A stretch of 24,417 nucleotides of DNA from NCBI GenBank assembly GCA_934511365.1, contig CAKSWC010000022.1, positions 1 through 24,417 of the forward strand. The letters are read 5' to 3'. This DNA is from an uncultured Eubacteriales bacterium (lineage in GTDB: Bacteria; Bacillota; Clostridia; Oscillospirales; Acutalibacteraceae). Shown piece after piece: positions 7,143 to 14,543 of this stretch (positions are counted from its first letter, which is position 1; every line of letters begins with the position of its first letter). A program made the translations under genes and the position numbers. The notes under the pieces were generated by a model. The model was given only the letters and a program-made list of their open reading frames with translations. It was not told the origin of the DNA and made no database searches.

Positions 7143-7199
7143 CCGTTTTTTTGAAAAAAAAGATTAAATTTGATAAATTGAAGCGTTGCTTAATGCCCA

Positions 7200-7231
7200 A
7201 AACGCGCATTTCCCGGCCAACCGGCGGATGC
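7200..7231 (-). terminator. Weak candidate terminator of the nucleosidase gene
   Basis: On the minus strand GCAT..ATGC and CCGG..CCGG form an imperfect nested stem (7231-7206), followed by GCG and four T. It is the only hairpin close behind the nucleosidase stop. Confidence 0.35.
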
Positions 7232-7237
7232 CTTGCA

Positions 7238-7921
7238 TCAAAGCAACTCAAAAAGCCTGAAAAGGATGTCTGTCAGGCAGCTTTCCGCCCGGCTGTTCAT
7301 GTCTCTGTAGTCCTCGCCTGAGGAATCGTCCGCGTCATCGCTGATTTTCCTGACGGAAAGGAAGGGCACCGCGCATTTATCGCAGACGCAGGCAATCGCC
7401 GCCGTCTCCATGTCAAACGCGCCGATTTTGAATTTTTCCTTAAAAAGCTTTTTCTTTCCGCTGTCGGAAAGGAAGATGTCTCCCGTTCCGAACCGTGCGC
7501 TTTTGATGCCGCCGAGCGAGAGCAGTTTTTTGAGCAGTTGTTCGTCCGCCATATGGACGGAAACGTCTGTGTCCGGCTTTGCGCCGAGGTCATAGCCGAT
7601 TGCCGTCAGATCAAAGTCGCACTCGGTGAAGCTTTCTCCGGCAACAATGTCTCCGCGGCAAAGGCGGCTTATTGCTCCGGAAAGTCCGGCGTTGAGAATC
7701 ACCTGTGCGCCCTTGTTCAAAATAAGGCTCGCTGCGGCAAAGGCGGCGTTGGCTTTGCCTATTCCACTTTCAATCGCAATGATTTCAAGGTCCCTAAAAG
7801 AAAACGAAAGGCAGTTTTGAGAAAAAAGCTTTTCCTTTTTTGCGCCGAGGCTTTCTGCCGCTTTTTCAAAGGGTTTGTATTCCATTTCATCGGCGAAAAC
7901 AATTCCGACGGTTTTTTTCAT
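7238..7921 (-). CDS. MTA/SAH-type nucleosidase (PNP/UDP phosphorylase family)
   Basis: Likely cleaves the N-glycosidic bond of 5'-methylthioadenosine and S-adenosylhomocysteine, freeing adenine and recycling methyl-transfer by-products, in the cytoplasm. The 227-residue protein matches MtnN in length and motifs: N-terminal VGIVFADEMEYKPF, the IAIESGIGKANAAFAA block, GLSGAI, the FDMETAAIACVC block with the ribose-binding Met-Glu, and VRKISDDAD with the catalytic Asp. The start is ATG 7921 with a GAGG-type site upstream. It has its own promoter and a leader hairpin. A futalosine hydrolase or another nucleosidase of the same fold is the main alternative. Confidence 0.82.
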   Translation of the reverse strand: MKKTVGIVFADEMEYKPFEKAAESLGAKKEKLFSQNCLSFSFRDLEIIAIESGIGKANAAFAAASLILNKGAQVILNAGLSGAISRLCRGDIVAGESFTECDFDLTAIGYDLGAKPDTDVSVHMADEQLLKKLLSLGGIKSARFGTGDIFLSDSGKKKLFKEKFKIGAFDMETAAIACVCDKCAVPFLSVRKISDDADDSSGEDYRDMNSRAESCLTDILFRLFELL

Positions 7922-7953
7922 ATTGATTTTCCTCTTTCAAAAGTATTGATTTT

Positions 7954-7988
7954 TTCCGCACAAGGCAGGTTTTTTGCGTTCTGCGGAA
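7954..7988 (-). promoter_or_regulatory. Leader hairpin of the nucleosidase mRNA
   Basis: TTCCGCA and TGCGGAA form a perfect 7-bp stem (7988-7982 with 7960-7954) between the promoter and the start codon. It may protect the 5' end. No known riboswitch is recognised. Confidence 0.45.
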
Positions 7989-7995
7989 CTTTTCT

Positions 7996-8025
7996 ATTAT
8001 ATTACGTTTTTTCCGCCGCTGTCAA
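7996..8025 (-). promoter_or_regulatory. Consensus promoter of the nucleosidase gene
   Basis: On the minus strand TTGACA (8025-8020), 18-nt spacer, TATAAT (8001-7996); both hexamers match consensus exactly. Confidence 0.85.
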
Positions 8026-8166
8026 CAGAAAAAATCGGACATAAAATGAAGTGACCGCTCTTGCCGGAAAATTTGCCCTCTTAATCGGTCGGAAGTTCAA
8101 CGGCAACCGCTGTCCGGACTCAAAAGCGCTTTCGCGGTGCAGGTCATCGGTGGCAAAAAAGCCTAC

Positions 8167-8198
8167 AAAAAAGCCGGTTCTGCCGCCCGGCTCTTTTT
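8167..8198. terminator. Bidirectional terminator behind the AI-2E family gene
   Basis: AGCCGG (8172-8177) pairs with CCGGCT (8187-8192), with A-runs before and T-runs after, so it can work on either strand. On the minus strand it lies about 190 nt behind the AI-2E family gene. Confidence 0.7.
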
Positions 8199-8229
8199 CC
8201 GGGTGTGCCCTCACCGCTTCAGATAAAAA

Positions 8230-8287
8230 GTAACCGCTGATTGACCGGGACGCACAAATTTTGCGACTCAATTCAATCGGCGGTTAC
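8230..8287. repeat. 58-nt palindromic element
   Basis: The arms GTAACCGCTGATTGA (8230-8244) and TCAATCGGCGGTTAC (8273-8287) are inverted copies at 14 of 15 positions. A smaller stem (CGCA/TGCG) lies inside. The left half recurs at 4213-4240. This is the shape of a REP- or MITE-like element. Confidence 0.65.
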
Positions 8288-8386
8288 CGTGAAAGTGCTG
8301 ACGTATTTTGAGATATAGTCTTTTGCGTGTTCTTTGGTCTGCGCTGATGCTGCAGACTCATGAATTGATTTTAAGCTTCAATAAAG

Positions 8387-9652
8387 TTACTTCTTTTTGC
8401 CGAACCTTTTCGGCTTTTTTTCTTTTTCTTCCGGAGCTTTTCCTTCCGGAGCTTCTTCGCCGCCCTGTTCGGTGCCGGGCACGGACTTGAGCTTGGCCGG
8501 AGACTTCCAGATTTTGATAATGCCCTCATCGTTAAGAAGCTTGAGCATGATGACAAGAATCGGTGTGACAAACATTCCGAGAACGCCGAAGGCCTTGAGT
8601 CCGAGATACAGAGCCATGATTGTAACAATGGGCGAAAGTCCGAGCTGGCCGGCAACGAGCTTAGGCTCAACAATCTGGCGGACAACGGTGATAACGCCGT
8701 AAAGGACAAGAAGGCCGATGCCCAGGCCGATGTTTCCGGTGATGAATGAATATGCCGCCCAGGGGATAAGCACCGTTCCCGTTCCGAGGACGGGAAGAAT
8801 GTCAACAACGGCCGTGCCGGCTGCAATGAGCATGATGTATGCCGAGGAAAAAACGCCGACAAGCTTGAGCACCGTTAAGCCTATCGAAACCTCAATAAAG
8901 GTGACAAGCATGATGAGAAGGTATGCCTTCCCCATTTTTCCGAGCGAGGTGCGCAGAATGTGCTTTGCTCTTGAAAGATCCTTGCGTCTGTGCTCCGGAA
9001 ACTGACAGGCGATGAACGCCTTGATTTCGGCAAATTCGGAAGTCATGAAGCAGCAGGCGATGATTGAAATGAGGATGGAGAGGAGGATGCTCGGAAGCTG
9101 CTTTGCGGTTGAAATAACGCCGGAAAGCGGGCCTGTTATCCAGGAAAACTGGAACTTGCTTCCAATGCTTGAGGTGATGGAGCTTGAAAGGTTGTTGTTT
9201 TCTCCGGCCAAGTATTCACGGATGTTTGAAAAAAGGTCAGACGCGCTCTCCTTGAGCGTTTTTGAAAGGAACTCCGGGAGCGAGGAGATGAGGTTCATCA
9301 GCCAGGTTTCAATGTTGTTAACAACCTCATCAAGGTTTTTGAGCTGGGCGGAGATGTAGGCGGCAAAGCCTTTGATTTCATCAAAAACGCGGACGCCAAC
9401 GAGCGAAACGAGCGCAACCACAATGAAGATTGCCAAAAAGACGCACAGTCCTGCGGCGGCGCCGTTTTTGAAGTGGGCTTTTTTGACGAGGAAATTCTTC
9501 GGCCTTTGGAGAATGGCCGCAAGGACAAATGCGATTGCAAACGGAAGGCAGACGCTCAGAGCGTATCTGACAACCAGAAAACCGATGGCAACAATCAATG
9601 CAAAATACACGATGTTGATTATCGCTCTTCTTCTTTTTTCAACTTCTTGCAT
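8387..9652 (-). CDS. AI-2E / YtvI-family membrane protein
   Basis: A 421-residue integral membrane protein of the AI-2E transporter (UPF0118) family, which includes sporulation protein YtvI, Na+/H+ antiporters and candidate exporters. There are about seven or eight hydrophobic segments: two close to the N-terminus, a pair around residues 60-90, and a cluster between about 195 and 390. The family block with GTGTVLIPWAAYSFITG (about 295-311) and EPKLVAGQLGLSPIVTIMAL (about 332-351) is clear. A soluble extracytoplasmic loop lies between about 90 and 180. The tail is charged, Lys-rich and cytoplasmic. The transported substrate cannot be told. It appears to be monocistronic. Confidence 0.88.
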   Translation of the reverse strand: MQEVEKRRRAIINIVYFALIVAIGFLVVRYALSVCLPFAIAFVLAAILQRPKNFLVKKAHFKNGAAAGLCVFLAIFIVVALVSLVGVRVFDEIKGFAAYISAQLKNLDEVVNNIETWLMNLISSLPEFLSKTLKESASDLFSNIREYLAGENNNLSSSITSSIGSKFQFSWITGPLSGVISTAKQLPSILLSILISIIACCFMTSEFAEIKAFIACQFPEHRRKDLSRAKHILRTSLGKMGKAYLLIMLVTFIEVSIGLTVLKLVGVFSSAYIMLIAAGTAVVDILPVLGTGTVLIPWAAYSFITGNIGLGIGLLVLYGVITVVRQIVEPKLVAGQLGLSPIVTIMALYLGLKAFGVLGMFVTPILVIMLKLLNDEGIIKIWKSPAKLKSVPGTEQGGEEAPEGKAPEEKEKKPKRFGKKK

Positions 9653-9818
9653 AAGTTTCGTACCCTCTTCCTATGTAGATTCTTTATATCCGGCGCCGCG
9701 GAACATTCAGAGAAGAAAAAGGCGGCGCTTTGTTTGTAAATAATATATATTATATTAACCTAATCTGTGCATTAAAATCAATGTATTTTACAAAATTATT
9801 GAAAATCTTTAACAACTC

Positions 9819-9847
9819 TTTCACTGAGCGACAAAATGTGATATTAT
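9819..9847 (+). promoter_or_regulatory. Probable promoter of hom-lysC
   Basis: TTTCAC (9819-9824), 17-nt spacer, TATTAT (9842-9847), about 70 nt before hom. The -35 is weak. The AT-rich 9653-9818 upstream shows no gene. Confidence 0.5.
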
Positions 9848-9918
9848 GTTCCTGTTGTTTTGCCGGACAAGCCGCTTTCAGGCTCGGTAAATTCTTGAAC
9901 GCAAAGGGTGAATGAAAA

Positions 9919-11133
9919 ATGAAAATTGCAATCATGGGATTCGGTGTCGTCGGCTCCGGCGTTGCTGAGCTTATCAAAAAGAATGCTTCCGTTATCAAAG
10001 AAAACACCGGCGCTTCTCTTGAAGTTAAAAGAATTCTTGACATCCGGGATTTTGAAAACAGCGCCTTTGCGCCTTTGATGACCAAGGACTTTACCGATAT
10101 TGAAAACGATGATGAAATTGATGTTGTTGTTGAAACAATGGGCGGCCTGAACCCGGCGTTCGATTTTGTTTCAAGATGTCTCAAAAAGAAAAAACACGTT
10201 GTTTCCTCAAACAAGGAACTTGTTGCCGAAAAGGGCTGCGAACTGCTTGCGCTCGCAAGGGAAATGGGCGTTAACTTCCTTTTTGAAGCCTCCGTCGGCG
10301 GCGGTATCCCGATCATCCGCCCGATAAGCCGCTGCCTTGCCGGAAACCGCATTGACGCCATTGCCGGAATATTAAACGGAACAACAAACTTCATTATGAC
10401 TAAAATGATAATGGAAAGGACTGATTTTTCGTCCGCTCTTGCCCTTGCGCAAAAGCTCGGCTACGCCGAAAAGGATCCGACGGCTGACGTTGAGGGCCTT
10501 GACGCCTGCCGGAAAATCTGCATCCTTGCTTCTCTTGCTTTCGGCAATCATGTCTATCCCGAAAAGGTTCACACCGAGGGCATTACAAAAATTACACTCG
10601 CAGATGTTGAGTTTGCCGAGCGTTTCGGCTGTGTCATCAAGCTTATCGCTCAGGCGAAAAAGCTCAATAACGGAAAGATTTATATCATCGTTTCGCCCGC
10701 GCTGGTTCACCGCGAGAGTATGCTCGCCGGGGTGAACGATGTTTTCAACGCCTGCCTTGTTCGGGGCGATATGACCGGAGACATTCTTCTTTACGGAAAG
10801 GGTGCCGGTTCAAGCGCAACCGCGTCTGCCGTTGTCGGCGATATCATCGACTGCGCAGACAATATGGATAAGCGCAAATTCTTCGGCTGGAAAGAGGAAA
10901 AGGAAAATGAGGTTGAGCCATATCTTGACGTTCCCGTTTCCCTTTTTGTTCGGGTGAAGAAAACGGACAAAGCAAAGGAAACGGCGGAAAAGCTCTTCTC
11001 TTGTGAAAAAACAGAGGAAAGCGCAGATGAGCTTGCTTTCATCACCAAAGAGGAACCGGAGGGAAGGCTGAGAGAAAAGCTTTCCGCTTCAGGTCTTGAG
11101 GTTCTTTCTTCAATCAGAGTAACAGCTTATTGA
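9919..11133 (+). CDS. hom: Homoserine dehydrogenase
   Basis: Reduces aspartate semialdehyde to homoserine with NAD(P)H, the branch point leading to threonine and methionine. The 404-residue protein has an N-terminal nucleotide-binding fold (MGFGVVGSGVAEL), VVVETMGG, the SSNKELVAEKG block, and the catalytic region with GILNGTTNFIMTKM (about 155) and AEKDPTADVEGLDACRKI carrying the substrate-binding Asp/Glu and Lys. A short C-terminal region of about 60 residues (VKKTDKAKETAEKLF) is in the place of the regulatory ACT domain and may be a reduced form of it. AAAGGGTGA precedes the ATG. The aspartate kinase gene follows 39 nt later, so the first and third steps of the pathway are co-expressed. Confidence 0.93.
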   Translation: MKIAIMGFGVVGSGVAELIKKNASVIKENTGASLEVKRILDIRDFENSAFAPLMTKDFTDIENDDEIDVVVETMGGLNPAFDFVSRCLKKKKHVVSSNKELVAEKGCELLALAREMGVNFLFEASVGGGIPIIRPISRCLAGNRIDAIAGILNGTTNFIMTKMIMERTDFSSALALAQKLGYAEKDPTADVEGLDACRKICILASLAFGNHVYPEKVHTEGITKITLADVEFAERFGCVIKLIAQAKKLNNGKIYIIVSPALVHRESMLAGVNDVFNACLVRGDMTGDILLYGKGAGSSATASAVVGDIIDCADNMDKRKFFGWKEEKENEVEPYLDVPVSLFVRVKKTDKAKETAEKLFSCEKTEESADELAFITKEEPEGRLREKLSASGLEVLSSIRVTAY

Positions 11134-11172
11134 TTAAGCATCAAATATTGATACCACTGTCGGAGGTATACT

Positions 11173-12378
11173 ATGGCACTTATTGTTCAGAAATTCGGCG
11201 GTTCATCCGTTGCAAACGCCGAAAGGGTTAATAATGTTGCCCGTATCGTGACGGACACATATAAAGAGTGCAACGATGTTATTGTTGTTGTTTCCGCCCA
11301 GGGAGACACAACGGACGATCTTATTGAAAAAGCAAAGGAAATCAACCCCAACGCTTCAAAGCGAGAGATGGATATGCTCCTCACCGCAGGCGAACAGATG
11401 TCCATTGCGCTGCTTGCAATGGCGGTTGAAAAACTCGGCTGTCCCGTGGTTTCCCTGCTCGGCTGGCAGGCCGGGTTCAGAACAAGCCGGACATTCGGCG
11501 CGGCAAGGATTGAGCGCATCAAAACCGAGCGCATTCAGTCTGAGCTTGACAAAAGGAAAATTGTTGTTGTTGCCGGTTTCCAGGGTCTCAACAAGTCTGA
11601 TGACCTGACAACGCTCGGCCGCGGCGGTTCAGACACCTCGGCGGTTGCGATTGCGGCGGCGCTTCACGCAGACCGCTGCCAGATTTTTACCGATGTTACA
11701 GGCGTTTTCACCGCCGACCCGAGAAAGGTTGCCGGCGCAAGGAAGCTTCAGGAAATTACCTATGATGAAATGCTTGAGCTTGCAACGCTCGGCGCCCAGG
11801 TTCTCAACAACCGCTCGGTTGAAATGGCCAAGAAATACGGCGTTGAGCTTGAGGTTCTTTCAAGCCTCGTCAGGGAAAGCGGAACAATAGTCAAGGAGGT
11901 TGTAAAAATGGAGAAAATGCTCATCAGAGGAGTCACGAAGGACACGGACGTTGCACAGATTTCCGTTGTCGGAATGAAGAATATACCGGGTAACGCATTC
12001 AAAATGTTTTCAAGGCTTGCCGCCAAAAAAATCAACATTGACGTTATTTTGCAGTCTATCGGCCGCGACGGAACAAAGGATATCTCCTTCACCTGCGGAA
12101 AGAGCGACGCAAAAACCGCCGTTGAAATTCTTGAGGAAATGTTCTCCGTTGAGGGCGCGTCAATAACCTGCAACACCTCGGTTGCAAAGGTTTCAATCGT
12201 TGGCGCGGGAATGCAGACGCACTCCGGCGCGGCCTCAAAAATGTTCGGTGCGCTTTATGAAGCCGGAATCAACATCAGCATGATTTCAACGAGCGAGATA
12301 ACAATCTCCGTCCTCATTGAAAAAGAGCTTGCGGATAAGGCGGTTTCCGCCGTCCATAGCGCTTTCTTTGACCAGTAA
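11173..12378 (+). CDS. lysC: Aspartate kinase
   Basis: Phosphorylates aspartate, the first step towards lysine, threonine and methionine. The 401-residue protein has the kinase start VQKFGGSSVANAERV, the TTLGRGGSDTSAVAIAAAL block, and IFTDVTGVFTADPR, then from about residue 260 two ACT domains (VVGMKNIPGNAFKMFSRLA and VGAGMQTHSGAASKMFGAL), which sense end-product amino acids. Length is normal for this class. Start ATG 11173 has GGAGG at 7 nt. Inside the gene a strong ribosome site and in-frame ATG (11908) would make a separate regulatory beta subunit of 156 residues, as in Bacillus aspartokinase II. Confidence 0.94.
   Translation: MALIVQKFGGSSVANAERVNNVARIVTDTYKECNDVIVVVSAQGDTTDDLIEKAKEINPNASKREMDMLLTAGEQMSIALLAMAVEKLGCPVVSLLGWQAGFRTSRTFGAARIERIKTERIQSELDKRKIVVVAGFQGLNKSDDLTTLGRGGSDTSAVAIAAALHADRCQIFTDVTGVFTADPRKVAGARKLQEITYDEMLELATLGAQVLNNRSVEMAKKYGVELEVLSSLVRESGTIVKEVVKMEKMLIRGVTKDTDVAQISVVGMKNIPGNAFKMFSRLAAKKINIDVILQSIGRDGTKDISFTCGKSDAKTAVEILEEMFSVEGASITCNTSVAKVSIVGAGMQTHSGAASKMFGALYEAGINISMISTSEITISVLIEKELADKAVSAVHSAFFDQ
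11893..11910 (+). promoter_or_regulatory. Internal ribosome site and start for a regulatory beta subunit
   Basis: AAGGAGG (11893-11899) lies 8 nt before ATG 11908, which is codon 246 of lysC. The product would be the two ACT domains alone (starts MEKMLIRGVT). Confidence 0.65.
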
Positions 12379-12416
12379 GTTTGGATTGCGGAAATATCCG
12401 TTATCTGAAAGCCGCC

Positions 12417-12445
12417 TTGACAAATTTCCGGCGGCTGTGTATAAT
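12417..12445 (+). promoter_or_regulatory. Perfect consensus promoter embedded in an inverted repeat
   Basis: TTGACA (12417-12422), 17-nt spacer, TATAAT (12440-12445), all consensus. AGCCGCC just before the -35 and GGCGGCT within the spacer are perfect inverted copies, an operator-like layout. No gene follows at the right distance; a terminator lies about 50 nt downstream of the expected start site. Confidence 0.8.
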
Positions 12446-12451
12446 ATAAAT

Positions 12452-12534
12452 GTTAAAAGGCTCCGCAGCAAACGGTTGCCCTCGTGTGATTAAATAATAA
12501 CCGTCACTTCTGAGCGTTGGGACGGTTATTTTTA
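12452..12534 (+). ncRNA. Candidate small RNA of about 80 nt
   Basis: The predicted start (about 7 nt after the -10 at 12440-12445) and the terminator ending near 12534 define a short transcript with no ribosome site or open frame of note. A small GCAA/TTGC stem lies in its first half. I do not recognise a known RNA family. It could also be partly the 3' UTR of lysC. Confidence 0.5.
12496..12530 (+). terminator. Terminator after lysC and the candidate small RNA
   Basis: AATAACCGTC (12496-12505) pairs perfectly with GACGGTTATT (12521-12530), a 10-bp stem followed by TTTATT. Confidence 0.85.
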
Positions 12535-12633
12535 TTGCATTTTTTAGCCTTGTTTGAAAAAAAAGAAAGCAGCCCGTTTAAGTGGGCAAAAAAGCCTCTG
12601 TCAACTTGAAAACTTAAAATTTTATAAAAACAG

Positions 12634-12662
12634 TTGACAAACCATTCAACCGGAAGTATAAT
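12634..12662 (+). promoter_or_regulatory. Consensus promoter of the 12736-16405 operon
   Basis: TTGACA (12634-12639), 17-nt spacer, TATAAT (12657-12662); both hexamers are perfect. The untranslated leader is about 65 nt. Confidence 0.88.
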
Positions 12663-12735
12663 GCGAATCGTTAAGAAACACATGTTGCCCATTGTGACAA
12701 AATTGTAAGATTTTTTTTCACGGAGTTGTAATAAC

Positions 12736-13650
12736 ATGGATAATATTATTGAAATTAAAAATCTCTCCAAATCCTTTGGCGATGTCAAAGCTGTTCAGAA
12801 CCTTTCTTTCCGCGTCAAAAGGGGTGAGCTTTTCGCTTTCCTCGGCGTGAACGGCGCCGGAAAAAGCACAACGATCTCAATCATGTGCGGCTTGCTCAAA
12901 AAGGATGGCGGAAGCATTTCCCTCTGCGGCGAACCGGTTGGAGAAGGGAGAGGTGCGGCTGCCTCAAAGCTTGGCGTTGTTTTCCAAAACAGTGTGCTTG
13001 ACAAAGCTCTGAGCGTTAAAGATAACCTTGAAAGCCGCGCCGCTCTCTACGGAATAACCGGAAAAAGCTTCAAGAACCGCCTGCTTGAGCTTGCAAAAAT
13101 GCTGGACTTTGAGCCGCTGCTTGGACGAACGGTCGGAAAGCTTTCCGGCGGCCAGCGCAGGCGCATTGACGTTGCGCGCGCCCTTTTCCACAGGCCTGAG
13201 ATTCTCATTCTTGACGAGCCGACAACCGGCCTCGACCCCCAAACAAGAAAACTTCTTTGGAGTGCAGTGAGAGATCTGCAAAAGAAAGAGAACATGACCG
13301 TTTTCCTCACCACGCATTACATGGAGGAGGCCGCCGACGCCGACTATGTTGTTATTCTGGACAGCGGAAGCATTGCCGCCGAGGGAACTCCGCTTGAGCT
13401 CAAAAACAGGTTTGCCGGTGACTTCATCACGTTCTATTCACTTGACGAAAGCCGGGTCAAAGAGCTTTCCCTGCCATATGAAAAGATTGGCGAAAGCTTC
13501 CGCATTGAAGTTGGAAGCACCGAGGAAGCAACAAAGCTCATTTTGAAGCATCCGAGTCTTTTCACCGATTATGAAATTACAAAGGGAAAGATGGATGATG
13601 TTTTCCTTTCCGCAACGGGAAAGAAACTCACGGGAGGTGAAGAAAAATGA
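12736..13650 (+). CDS. ABC exporter ATPase (DrrA/CcmA-like)
   Basis: ATP-hydrolysing part of an ABC-2 type exporter. The 304-residue protein has Walker A GVNGAGKST (about 36-44), a Q-loop FQNSVLDKALSV, signature LSGGQRRRIDVARA, Walker B ILILDEPTTGLDPQTR and the switch His in TTHYMEEA. The last 80 residues form an extra C-terminal domain ending in VFLSATGKKLTGG, typical of DrrA/NatA-type drug and lipid exporters. It overlaps the permease start by 4 nt (ATGA). The cargo is not known. Confidence 0.9.
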   Translation: MDNIIEIKNLSKSFGDVKAVQNLSFRVKRGELFAFLGVNGAGKSTTISIMCGLLKKDGGSISLCGEPVGEGRGAAASKLGVVFQNSVLDKALSVKDNLESRAALYGITGKSFKNRLLELAKMLDFEPLLGRTVGKLSGGQRRRIDVARALFHRPEILILDEPTTGLDPQTRKLLWSAVRDLQKKENMTVFLTTHYMEEAADADYVVILDSGSIAAEGTPLELKNRFAGDFITFYSLDESRVKELSLPYEKIGESFRIEVGSTEEATKLILKHPSLFTDYEITKGKMDDVFLSATGKKLTGGEEK

Positions 13651-14543
13651 AAACCTATTTTTCGCTTGTAAAGCGCAACACAAAGCTCTTTTTCAAGGAT
13701 AAGGGAATGTTTTTAACCTCGCTCATTACGCCGCTCATTCTGCTTGTGCTTTACGCAACATTTCTTGCAAATGTTTATCGGGACAGCTTTTCCTCGGCGA
13801 TACCGGAGATTCTGAAGCTTGATTCAAAGGTTCTTGAGGGTGCGGTTGCCGGCCAGCTTGTTTCCTCGCTTCTTGCGGTGAGCTGCGTCACGGTTGCGTT
13901 TTGCTCAAATTTGCTCATGGTTCAGGATAAAATCAACGGCGCGCGGCGCGATTTCTGCGTTTCTCCGGTCAGACGGTCAACGCTCGCGGCTGCATATTTT
14001 TCTTCAAGCTCGCTTTCAACGCTGATAATCACCTTCACGGCGCTTGGCGTTTGCCTTTTATATCAGCTCAAAAAGGGCTGGTATCTTTCCGGAACGGACG
14101 TTATGATGCTTGCACTGGACGTTTTTCTGCTCACACTTTTCGGTGTTGCGCTGTCCTCCTGCATAAACTTTTTCCTTTCCACCAACGGCCAAAGCTCGGC
14201 TGTCGGAACAATCGTCAGCGCAGGCTACGGCTTTGTCTGTGGCGCATATATGCCGATAAGCAGCTTTTCTCCGGTGCTTCAAAAGATACTCTCGTTTCTT
14301 CCGGGAACCTACGCCACAAGTCTTATCCGGAACCACGCAATGCGCGGAGCGTTTTCTGCAATGGAGGACGCAGGCTTTCCGCCGGAGGCAATGAAAACAA
14401 TTCGCGACGCGTTTGACTGCAATTTATATTTCTTTGAAAAAAGCGTGAGCGAGGGCGCAATGTTTGCCGTTCTCGGCGGCAGCACGGCCGTTCTTGTTCT
14501 TGTGTATATACTGTTAAATATACTATCTAAAAAGGAAAGCTGA
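13647..14543 (+). CDS. ABC-2 type exporter permease
   Basis: Membrane partner of the preceding ATPase. At 298 residues it has the usual six hydrophobic segments of ABC-2 permeases: one after the basic N-terminus (LITPLILLVLYATFL), a large loop, then five grouped between about residues 70 and 295, with the motif FLPGTYATSLIRNHAM before the last loop. This is the expected structure of a DrrB/NatB-like half transporter. Its start overlaps the ATPase stop by 4 nt, so translation is coupled. Confidence 0.85.
   Translation: MKTYFSLVKRNTKLFFKDKGMFLTSLITPLILLVLYATFLANVYRDSFSSAIPEILKLDSKVLEGAVAGQLVSSLLAVSCVTVAFCSNLLMVQDKINGARRDFCVSPVRRSTLAAAYFSSSSLSTLIITFTALGVCLLYQLKKGWYLSGTDVMMLALDVFLLTLFGVALSSCINFFLSTNGQSSAVGTIVSAGYGFVCGAYMPISSFSPVLQKILSFLPGTYATSLIRNHAMRGAFSAMEDAGFPPEAMKTIRDAFDCNLYFFEKSVSEGAMFAVLGGSTAVLVLVYILLNILSKKES

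Larger units (their letters stand above)
8046..8386. other. Gene-free region with recurring ACCGCT units
   Basis: I see no gene in this 340-nt stretch. The word ACCGCT occurs near 8053, 8105, 8211 and 8233, and the stretch includes a terminator (8167-8198) and a palindrome (8230-8287). Open frames through it have no ribosome sites and look spurious. It may be a composite intergenic repeat. Confidence 0.4.

Noticed and set aside
8002..8271. 89-residue minus-strand open frame over the repeat region
   Set aside because: Crosses the promoter and terminator of neighbours and a palindromic repeat, and has no ribosome site.
9750..10394. 214-residue minus-strand open frame
   Set aside because: Shadow of hom, whose motifs are clear on the plus strand.
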